NCBI RefSeq assembly: GCF_001421745.1
Contig: NZ_LMKW01000001.1
Coordinates: forward strand, 300,478 to 364,477
Source of the DNA: Sphingomonas sp. Leaf230
Lineage (GTDB): Bacteria; Pseudomonadota; Alphaproteobacteria; Sphingomonadales; Sphingomonadaceae
Length of the DNA: 64,000 bases
Direction: 5' to 3'
This document shows, piece by piece, positions 37,821-45,150 of this stretch; the first letter of the stretch is position 1, and each line of letters starts with the position of its first letter. The notes under the pieces were generated by a model. It saw only the letters and a program-made list of their open reading frames with translations, was not told the DNA's origin and ran no database searches. The position numbers were made by a program, and so were the translations under genes.

Positions 37821-37879
37821 CTTGTTCTCCCGCGAAGGCGGGAGCCCAGACTGGGCTCCCGCCTTCGCGGGAGAACAAG
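37821..37879. repeat. Perfect 29-bp inverted repeat (type E reference copy)
   Basis: The left arm begins CTTGTTCTCCCGCGAAGGCG and the right arm ends with its exact reverse complement; 29 bases pair perfectly around a single A. It lies after the nodT-like gene. Other type E copies are at 1003, 18208, 27624, 29500 and, in part, at 50868. Confidence 0.87.
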
Positions 37880-37908
37880 CTAGTTACAGAACCGCACCTG
37901 TCCGGCGC

Positions 37909-38012
37909 CCACCCCGGCGAAGGCCGGGGCCCAGTTGGGGGACGTTGCCAACTATGGACCGCGCTTCGTTACCTCGACCTCGCCAACTGGGCCCCGGCCT
38001 TCGCCGGGGTGG
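37909..38012. repeat. Type B palindromic intergenic repeat
   Basis: Arms CCCACCCCGGCGAAGGCCGG and CCGGCCTTCGCCGGGGTGG flank a spacer that includes CCCAGTTGGGGG and CCAACTGGGCCC. With the type E element just before it, it fills the gap of about 300 bases between the efflux operon and the convergent DUF6481 gene. No gene seen in that stretch. Confidence 0.85.
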
Positions 38013-38085
38013 TGGTCTCTTTTGGAGACCGTTGCTCCAAGGGTAGTGGGTATTTAAAATGGGCGGCCAAACGACCGCCCCAAAA

Positions 38086-38421
38086 TCACTTCTTCTTGTT
38101 CTTCCGCGCCGCATACTTGGCGTCACGAATCGCCTTCTTCTCGGCGTCGGTCAATTCGACCTTAGCCTCGGCCTCGCGCTTCTTAGCAGCAGCAGCCTCA
38201 GCTTCAGCCTTTTTCGCAGCCTTGGCCTCATCCTCTGCGGCACGCTTGGCAGCGCGCTTCTCGCGCTCGGCCAATTCCTTGGCCTCGCGCGCGGCAAGGC
38301 GCTCGGCGACGACGGCTTCGTCGATCGGCGGCTTGGCACGCAGCGCTTCTAGCGCCTTCTGCTTGGCGGCGGCTGCGCTGCTCGTACGGTCCTGGAAGCT
38401 GGGGTCCTTGAAAGAGGCCAT
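38086..38421 (-). CDS. DUF6481-family coiled-coil protein
   Basis: The 111-residue protein starts MASFKDPSFQDRTSSAAAAK at ATG 38421 and is built of Ala, Lys and Glu with a Lys-rich end (KYAARKNKKK). It is one long charged helix with no signal sequence. This matches the DUF6481 group common in sphingomonads; function unknown, possibly nucleic-acid or ribosome associated because of its charge. It diverges from the lipoprotein/TonB-receptor operon. Confidence 0.8.
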   Translation of the reverse strand: MASFKDPSFQDRTSSAAAAKQKALEALRAKPPIDEAVVAERLAAREAKELAEREKRAAKRAAEDEAKAAKKAEAEAAAAKKREAEAKVELTDAEKKAIRDAKYAARKNKKK

Positions 38422-38580
38422 TGTCGTCGAATAATCCTGTAATATTGGTCTGACCGTCCGCACGCAGGAATGCGTGGGCAGTGACTCTGGCAGCGCCTGT
38501 AAATCATCGCGCGCCGGATCGGAAGAGATGTGTTCGATAGCGCGGTTTTCAACCCCATGGGCCTGCAGCGCCCCGATCGA

Positions 38581-38620
38581 CAGTCATCGAACCGTCATAT
38601 CATAGTCATGCAAGCGTAAC
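38581..38620 (+). promoter_or_regulatory. Four 11-bp-spaced repeats resembling Pho boxes
   Basis: Starting at 38581, 38592, 38603 and 38614 are the 7-mers CAGTCAT, CCGTCAT, TAGTCAT and GCGTAAC, each followed by 4 bases (CGAA, ATCA, GCAA, CGAA). A PhoB box is a pair of CTGTCAT-like 7-mers 11 bp apart, so this looks like an extended PhoB site. It lies about 110 bases before the lipoprotein start and 160 before the divergent DUF6481 start. The remaining ~300 bases here hold no gene. Confidence 0.55.
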
Positions 38621-38730
38621 CGAAATCGCATCGCGGCGTCATCTGGCCAGCCTAACCGCCATGTCACGGTCGGCAGGGGGGAGCCTGGGTCGATCCGAAC
38701 AATCAACGGTACGACTCGGGAGTCCTTTGC

Positions 38731-40359
38731 ATGACCAGCTTTACTCGCCTCGGCACGATCCTGCTGACCGGCACGGCCTGCCTCGCACTCACCGCATGCG
38801 GCGGTGCCGACGACGTCGCTTCGCCGGGCGCAGGCACGGTGATCATCACCCCGCCAGCCACGCCGACCCCGACGCCGTCCACGCCGACGCCGACCCCATC
38901 GGCGATCACGGCCGCTCAGTTCGCCTCGACCTCGGGCGGCCGCTCGGACGGCACGATCACGATCAGCGCCGACGAGCAGCTTGCGATCGTCAACGCCGGC
39001 ACCAACAACAACGTCAGCGGCACCAACGTCCTGACCGGCGTGTACCCGACCGCCGCGACCTCCGCCACGACCGCGACCGACCCGTCGTCGATCAACCCGT
39101 TCTTCGCCAGCACCAACTTCGTCGGCGCGCTCAACGGCCCGACCGACACCGCGTTCCAGGGCTGGACCTGCGCCTCCACGTCGGCCGAGTTCGGCGGCAG
39201 CACGACCGCGCGCTGCACTGCGGTTCCTGCCGTCGGCGCTGGCGGTTCGGCCGCAGCGTGCCCGACCGGCACGATCGACGACGGCCTGGTCCAGACGTTC
39301 CGCGCCTGCCGTTTGCCGACCAACATCACGTCCAGCCTGACGCTGCCGAAGATCGCTGGCGTGTTCTACCGCCTGCGTGGCCAGACCGAAGTCGGCGCCG
39401 ATGTCGGCACGACCGGTGCCGATACCGGCGTGACGCTGACGATCGCACCGGGCGTCGTCGTCGCCGCGGACTCGACCGAAGTCACCGCCGATCTCCTGCT
39501 CGTCAATCGCGGGTCGAAGATCAGCGCCGTCGGTACGCGCGACGCGCCGATCATCTTCACGTCGCAGCAGAACCTGACCGCCAACGGCGTCAGCGATGCG
39601 ACGCAGGGCCAGTGGGGCGGGATCATCCTGCTCGGCCGCGCCCCCGTCGCGGTCTGCGCCACGGGTACCGGTCCGAACAACGCCGGCGGCACGAGCACGA
39701 CCTGCCAGCAGGCGATCGAAGGCGTCACCGGTCGCTTCTACGGTGGCCCGACGGCAGCCGACAACAGCGGCACGATGCAGTATGTCCAGATCCGCTACAG
39801 CGGCATCGCGATCAGCGACGGCAACGAGCTCCAGGGCCTGACGCTCGGCGGCACCGGTTCGGGCACGACGATCGATCACGTCCAGAGCCACAATTCGGCC
39901 GATGACGGCATCGAGATCTTCGGCGGCACCACGAACATCAAGTATTTCGCGGTCACCGGCGCAGACGACGACGGCTATGATATCGACAACGGGTATCGCG
40001 GCTTCATGCAGTTCATCATCGCCGCACAGCGCCTGCTGGGTGCGACCGCCGACTCGTTCTCGACCGAGATCGACTCGAACGGTGCCGAGGATCTGCTGCC
40101 CCGTACGTTCGGTCAGTATTCGAACTTTACGTTCGTGCAGACCGCGCTCGCGCCGGCCGCTATCCGCCAACGCGGTGGTTCGGACATGCGCTTCATCAAC
40201 GGCATCGTGAAGTCGCCGGCGACCGTCGCCTGCCTCAACCTGATCGCGCAGGAAACCAGCCAGGCCGATCGCTCGACGATCCGCGCGGCCGATGCCTCGA
40301 AGCAGGACCAGGGCCCGCCGATCTTCACCTCGGTCTACTTCAACTGCAACGGCCGGTAA
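38731..40359 (+). CDS. Surface or periplasmic lipoprotein, partner of the TonB receptor
   Basis: A 542-residue lipoprotein with signal LTGTACLALTACGGADD (lipobox LTAC, about 20-23), then a Thr/Pro-rich linker (TPTPTPSTPTPT). The body is rich in Gly, Asp and Asn, and the part from about 270 has beta-helix-like repeats: GGIILLGRAPVAV, MQYVQIRYSGIAISDGNELQ, VQSHNSADDGIEIFGGTTNI. Six or more Cys may pair. Function unknown; position ahead of the receptor suggests it captures or hydrolyses the ligand. Confidence 0.75.
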   Translation: MTSFTRLGTILLTGTACLALTACGGADDVASPGAGTVIITPPATPTPTPSTPTPTPSAITAAQFASTSGGRSDGTITISADEQLAIVNAGTNNNVSGTNVLTGVYPTAATSATTATDPSSINPFFASTNFVGALNGPTDTAFQGWTCASTSAEFGGSTTARCTAVPAVGAGGSAAACPTGTIDDGLVQTFRACRLPTNITSSLTLPKIAGVFYRLRGQTEVGADVGTTGADTGVTLTIAPGVVVAADSTEVTADLLLVNRGSKISAVGTRDAPIIFTSQQNLTANGVSDATQGQWGGIILLGRAPVAVCATGTGPNNAGGTSTTCQQAIEGVTGRFYGGPTAADNSGTMQYVQIRYSGIAISDGNELQGLTLGGTGSGTTIDHVQSHNSADDGIEIFGGTTNIKYFAVTGADDDGYDIDNGYRGFMQFIIAAQRLLGATADSFSTEIDSNGAEDLLPRTFGQYSNFTFVQTALAPAAIRQRGGSDMRFINGIVKSPATVACLNLIAQETSQADRSTIRAADASKQDQGPPIFTSVYFNCNGR

Positions 40360-40467
40360 CGCTTCCGGTCGGCTCTCCGCAGTCGATGATGTGAGCAGCG
40401 ATGCCGGGGTGGTTCCAAAGACCGCCCCGGCATTCGCCCATAGACCCCCTGATCTGGATATTCGGCC

Positions 40468-43260
40468 ATGCAAACGCGCTTCGGCTATGCCACCTTACTT
40501 CTCCTGACCTCGCAGCTGGTCGCGCCGGCCGTGCTCGCCCAGACCGGCGGCGCTGCACCGGCTCCTGCCGCATCGCCGCCCGCATCGACGACACCGACCG
40601 GGCCGACCTCGACGCCGGTGGACACGTCCGCGCCACAAGCCGCCGGAGCGCAGGCCGAAGTGTCGGCTCCTGGCTTCGACGCCAATGGCGGCGAGGACAT
40701 CGTCGTCGTCGGCCGCAACATCCCGAATTTCGTCCGCGCGACCCCGCAGGTCGTCTCGATCCTGTCGACCGAGGACATCGCGCGCACCGGCGAAGGCGAC
40801 ATCGCCGGCGCGCTGTCGCGCGTCACCGGTCTCAGCATCGTCGGTAACGGCTTCGTCTACGTCCGCGGTCTCGGCGATCGCTACTCGTCGTCGCTGCTCA
40901 ACGGCTCGCCACTGCCAAGCCCCGAGCCGCTCCGCCGTTCGGTCCCGCTCGACATCTTCCCGACCACGATCGTCGGCTCCGCGCTGGTCCAGAAGACCTA
41001 TTCGGTGAACTATCCCGGCGAGTTCGGCGGCGGCGTGATCAACCTCACGACCAAGGCGATCCCGGACAAGAACTTCCTGTCGTTCGGCGGCTCGGTCTCG
41101 GCCGACACCGCGACCACCAGCGAACTCGGCTACACCTATTATGGCGGCGATGCCGACTGGATCGGCTTCGACGACGGCACGCGCAAGGTGCCGAGCTTCA
41201 TCAAGAACGCGCCGAGCGGCACCGGCAACATCTCTGCCGCGCAGGCTGCGACGCTCAGCAACGCCTCGACTTCGCTGCTCCAGCGCAACAACCAGCTCCC
41301 CGCCAATTTCTCGGGCGAGATCAGCGGCGGCTCGGTGTTCGACATCGGTTCGGGCCGGCTCGGCGTGATCGCATCGGTCAGCGCGAGCAACACCTTCCGC
41401 ACCCGCAGCATCACGCAGCAGGATTCGGTCACCAACGAAGGTCTGCTCCGCAACGATTTCCAGACTTTGCTGACCGACAACCGGATCGTCGCCAACGCGC
41501 TGATCGGCGTCGGCTACGAGTTCGGCGAGAACAGCATCAAGCTGACCAACGTCTATATCCACGACACGCTGAAGCAGGCGCGTGGGTCGGCGGCGACCAC
41601 CTACAACAACTCGAGCGGCCTGCGTTTCCAGCAGAACACCAACTGGTTCGAACGCCAGCTGTTCGAGAGCCAGCTGGTTGGTGCGTTCAAGCCCGTCGAC
41701 GCGCTGACGCTCGACGTCCGCGGTGCCTATGCCAATTCGAAGCGCAATGCGCCGTACGAGCGGCAGTTCGACTATCTCTGCTCGAACACCACCACGACCG
41801 GTCGGCCGATCACGGTGCAGGATCCGAACGGGACCGGCGGCGCGCAGTGCAACGGCGCGTATCAGGTGACGCAGCGCTTCTCGCCGTTCGCGTCGATCAT
41901 CTTCAGCGAACTGAAGGAAGACCTCTACAGCGGCCAGGCGGACGCGGCGTACAAGCTGTCGACCGAGCGGCCGATGACGCTGTCGACCGGCTATTTCTAC
42001 TCGGATACGAAGCGCACGTCGTCGCGTCTCCAGTTCAACTACCAGACGCCGCGCGGTGGTGGCACCGCGCCGGGCTATCCGTACAATCTGCTCCGTCCGG
42101 ATTACCTGCTCGCGATCGATACCAACGATCCGCTGAACTCGCTCGAATTGCAGTTCAACACCCCGCTCGGTGCGTATCAATATGATGCGTCGCTGCGGAT
42201 TCATGCGGGCTACGTCCAGGCCGAGGCCGAGGCGACCGACGGTGTCCGCGCGACGATCGGCGTGCGCTACGAGACGGCGGACGAGCGGGTGACCCCGATC
42301 GGCGCGACCACGACGCGGCTGAAGAACGATTACTTCCTGCCGGCCTCGACGCTGACCTGGAATTTCGCGCCCGACATGCAGCTTCGCGCCAGCGCGTCGA
42401 AGACGATCTCGCGCCCGCAGTTCCGCGAGCTCGCGCCACAGCAGTTCCGCGATCCCGAATCGGATCGCCTGTTCTTCGGTAACCCGCTGTTGCAGGATAC
42501 CAAGCTCTACAATCTCGATGCGCGGTACGAATGGTTCTTCGCGCGTGACCAGCGCTTCACGCTCGGCGCGTTCTACAAGCGGATCGACAAGCCGATCGAG
42601 CAGGTCGGTTTCTACACCGGCGCCGACGATCGTCTCCAGACGGGCTTCACCAACCTGCCCAAGGCCAAGCTGTACGGCGGCGAGGTTGAGTTCCAGAAAT
42701 ACGTGCCGCTCGACACGCTGGGCAGCGATTTCTTCGCGACGCGCCGCCTGCTGTTCATCGCCAACTACACCTATACGCAGTCATCGATCACGGTGGATGG
42801 CAGCTGCGTCCCGAATGTCGTTGACCAGACGACCAAGGTTGCGGGCTGTCAGACCGGCTTCGCGCCCGCCACGGGTAACTTCCGCGACGGCGCGCCGCTC
42901 ACCGGCCAGTCGGACCACCTCGTCAACGTCCAGCTCGGGCTGGAGGACACCAAGCGGCTGTCGCAGATCACGTTGTTGTTCAACTACGCCAGCGACCGCG
43001 TAACCAACCGCGGCCCGTCGAACCTCGGCGGCACGGGCTTCTTGCCCGACATCATCGAGAAGCCCGGCATCCGCCTCGATCTCGTCGCCCGCCAGGGTAT
43101 CGAACTGCGCGGCGCCAAGTTCGAGGTGAAGGCCGAGGCACGCAACCTCACCAAGACGCGCTTCACCGAGGGGCAGACGTTCGAGAACGGCAACAAGGTG
43201 TACATCAACCGGTATAATCTAGGTCAGGTGTTCACGCTGGGCATCAGCACGACGTTCTGA
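40468..43260 (+). CDS. TonB-dependent outer-membrane receptor
   Basis: A 930-residue receptor with signal sequence MQTRFGYATLLLLTSQLVAP and cleavage near VLA-QTGG. After a Pro/Thr linker comes the plug (about 75-210): PQVVSILSTEDIARTGEGDI, YVRGLGDRYSSSLLNGSPLP, YPGEFGGGVINL. The beta-barrel follows and ends in the terminal aromatic motif LGISTTF. It is 108 bp from the upstream lipoprotein gene and probably shares its promoter. The substrate is unknown; phosphate-related uptake is suggested only by the candidate Pho boxes. Confidence 0.9.
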   Translation: MQTRFGYATLLLLTSQLVAPAVLAQTGGAAPAPAASPPASTTPTGPTSTPVDTSAPQAAGAQAEVSAPGFDANGGEDIVVVGRNIPNFVRATPQVVSILSTEDIARTGEGDIAGALSRVTGLSIVGNGFVYVRGLGDRYSSSLLNGSPLPSPEPLRRSVPLDIFPTTIVGSALVQKTYSVNYPGEFGGGVINLTTKAIPDKNFLSFGGSVSADTATTSELGYTYYGGDADWIGFDDGTRKVPSFIKNAPSGTGNISAAQAATLSNASTSLLQRNNQLPANFSGEISGGSVFDIGSGRLGVIASVSASNTFRTRSITQQDSVTNEGLLRNDFQTLLTDNRIVANALIGVGYEFGENSIKLTNVYIHDTLKQARGSAATTYNNSSGLRFQQNTNWFERQLFESQLVGAFKPVDALTLDVRGAYANSKRNAPYERQFDYLCSNTTTTGRPITVQDPNGTGGAQCNGAYQVTQRFSPFASIIFSELKEDLYSGQADAAYKLSTERPMTLSTGYFYSDTKRTSSRLQFNYQTPRGGGTAPGYPYNLLRPDYLLAIDTNDPLNSLELQFNTPLGAYQYDASLRIHAGYVQAEAEATDGVRATIGVRYETADERVTPIGATTTRLKNDYFLPASTLTWNFAPDMQLRASASKTISRPQFRELAPQQFRDPESDRLFFGNPLLQDTKLYNLDARYEWFFARDQRFTLGAFYKRIDKPIEQVGFYTGADDRLQTGFTNLPKAKLYGGEVEFQKYVPLDTLGSDFFATRRLLFIANYTYTQSSITVDGSCVPNVVDQTTKVAGCQTGFAPATGNFRDGAPLTGQSDHLVNVQLGLEDTKRLSQITLLFNYASDRVTNRGPSNLGGTGFLPDIIEKPGIRLDLVARQGIELRGAKFEVKAEARNLTKTRFTEGQTFENGNKVYINRYNLGQVFTLGISTTF

Positions 43261-43333
43261 GGAAGGGGGGCGGTCGTTCAGGTTGCGCTCCGGTGGCGAG
43301 CGCACTCGGAGCGACCGACCTCCCAAGAAGATG

Positions 43334-43440
43334 ACCTCCCCGGCGAAGGCCGGGGCCCAGTTGAAAAGGTCGGTGTAGCGTAGCGCCGTCCTCCGTCAGC
43401 AACGTCGCCCAACTGGACCCCGGCCTTCGCCGGGGAGGTG
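43334..43440. repeat. Type B palindromic intergenic repeat
   Basis: Arms ACCTCCCCGGCGAAGGCCGG and CCGGCCTTCGCCGGGGAGGT enclose a spacer. It lies in the 268-bp gap between the TonB receptor and the convergent dioxygenase, and could act as a terminator for both. Confidence 0.82.
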
Positions 43441-43528
43441 CTTTAAGGGCGCTAGGTGCTGAGCGCGGGCGCCGCCGCTGCGCCTATCTAACCGCACTCG
43501 TCCGACCGATCATGGCCTTAGACCAAGC

Positions 43529-44185
43529 CTAACCCCAAAGCTTTTCGCGAAACCATTTGGTGATCACGTACTTGACCCCCGCGCGCACCTTCATCCCGTG
43601 ATGCAGCGTCGCCGGATTCATGCTCCCATCGGCGCGCCGGTTGTTCCAAGCGAGCAGCTTGCCCGTTTCCGGCTGGACGATCTTGTCGATCGCCTTGAAC
43701 CGCGTCGCGCCGCCGGCTTCCGGCTGGTTGAGGTAGATCATGACGGTCCACGTCCGATTGCCCGCGACCCCGCAATAACGCTGATAATCGACGCCGTTCG
43801 GCTCGAAATAATCGGTGTGTCCCTTGAACTCCTGCCCGACCGCGTAGCGCTGCCCCTGGAGCGGTTCGCCGTACACCGAGTCGAGTCCGGTCAGTGCCGC
43901 GATCCGGCGCTCGACCTCGATCGCGACCGGATCGAGCGGCGACAGATCGCCCGTCTCGCTCGTGCGATAGTTCGCATCGCCGTTCGAATCGGAGATCGTC
44001 GATGGCCGCCGCACCGCGTCGATACGCTCGATCAACGTCGCGCACAGGTCCGGCGGCAGGAAGTCGCGCCGCACGAACAGGTCGAGCTTGGGGCTCGGTA
44101 CGCGCTGCACGCCGGGTACGGACAGCCGCGCGATGATCGCTTCGGGAGGCAGGCCGGAGCCGCTGGACGGGACAGGATCGGACAT
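43529..44185 (-). CDS. 2-oxoglutarate/Fe(II) dioxygenase, prolyl 4-hydroxylase type
   Basis: A 218-residue enzyme from ATG 44185 (MSDPVPSSGSGLPPEAIIAR). The double-stranded beta-helix core has the iron ligands in EFKGHTDYFEPN (HxD, about 115-117) and TLHHGMKVRAGVKYVITKWF with the distal His and the Lys for 2-oxoglutarate. This is the short bacterial P4H-like type that hydroxylates a peptide or small molecule. It diverges from the gsp operon; a link to it is not shown. Confidence 0.87.
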   Translation of the reverse strand: MSDPVPSSGSGLPPEAIIARLSVPGVQRVPSPKLDLFVRRDFLPPDLCATLIERIDAVRRPSTISDSNGDANYRTSETGDLSPLDPVAIEVERRIAALTGLDSVYGEPLQGQRYAVGQEFKGHTDYFEPNGVDYQRYCGVAGNRTWTVMIYLNQPEAGGATRFKAIDKIVQPETGKLLAWNNRRADGSMNPATLHHGMKVRAGVKYVITKWFREKLWG

Positions 44186-44322
44186 ACGCGTCTTCTGCCC
44201 ATCGCCGACGCGAAGCGCTACCCCATCAGAATCGAAGCAACCAACGCGCAAGCCATTGACGCGGAATTGTAACATGGCATGCCTACGCGACGAAGAGAGC
44301 GGGAAATTGGGGTGGGTCGCGG

Positions 44323-45150
44323 ATGCGATTGAAGCTGGACGCGCGGGCGCGCCGTATCTTGCGGCGTATGCCGGTCGTGAATGTCTATAGTGTCGTCGAA
44401 CTCGCGCTGCTGGCCGGACTGGCGGTGCAGTGCGCGCGGCTGGCGTGGACGATCGTGACGCCGATAACGCCGCTCGGCGACTGGCGTCCGGCCGCGCCGG
44501 TGGTGGTCGGTTCGCCCGCGGATATCCTGCGCGGTTTCGATCCGTTTTTCCGCCTCGGTGGTGCAGCCGGTGCGCCCGCTACGGTCACGTCGCTCCAGTT
44601 GACCCTGTTCGGCACGCGGATCGATGAAGCGATGGGCCGCAGCTCCGCGATCATCGCCGGTCCCGACGGCGTCCAGCAGAGCGTCGCGGTCGGCGACGAG
44701 ATCCAGCCCGGCGTGCGTTTGAAGGCGGTCGCGTTCGATCACGTCACGATTGATCGCGGCGGCGCCGACGAGGACCTGTTCCTCGACCAGTCGGGCGCCG
44801 TCACGCCGGTCGTCCCCGGCGCGGCGCCAGCGGGTGCGCCCGGTGCCGTTGCCCCCGTCGTCGGCATCCCCGTCGCGCAGTTGCGCAGCGAGATCGGCTT
44901 CATCCCCCGCATTGACGGCGGCCGCATCAGCGGGCTCACCGTCCGCTCGCAAGGCTCGGGCAACGCGTTCCGCTCGGCCGGGCTCAAGGACGGCGACGTC
45001 GTCACCTCGATCGGCGGGCGTCCCGTTTCCGGTCCCGGCGACCTCGACCGCATCGCCAAGGATTTCGCGGGCGGCGGCAACGTCCCCATCACCGTAGAAC
45101 GCGGCCAGGATACCCTGCCGCTCGCCATCACGATCGCGCCCCCTCAATGA
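44323..45150 (+). CDS. gspC: Type II secretion system protein C
   Basis: GspC ties the inner-membrane assembly to the secretin. The 275 residues have one membrane helix (VYSVVELALLAGLAVQCARL, about 21-40), the HR domain (SLQLTLFGTRIDEAMGRSSA, about 86) and a C-terminal PDZ domain: GRISGLTVRSQGSGNAFRSA (about 202) and GLKDGDVVTSIGGRPVSGPG. Its stop overlaps the gspD ATG by 4 bases. It is the first gene of the operon gspC-N. Confidence 0.93.
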   Translation: MRLKLDARARRILRRMPVVNVYSVVELALLAGLAVQCARLAWTIVTPITPLGDWRPAAPVVVGSPADILRGFDPFFRLGGAAGAPATVTSLQLTLFGTRIDEAMGRSSAIIAGPDGVQQSVAVGDEIQPGVRLKAVAFDHVTIDRGGADEDLFLDQSGAVTPVVPGAAPAGAPGAVAPVVGIPVAQLRSEIGFIPRIDGGRISGLTVRSQGSGNAFRSAGLKDGDVVTSIGGRPVSGPGDLDRIAKDFAGGGNVPITVERGQDTLPLAITIAPPQ

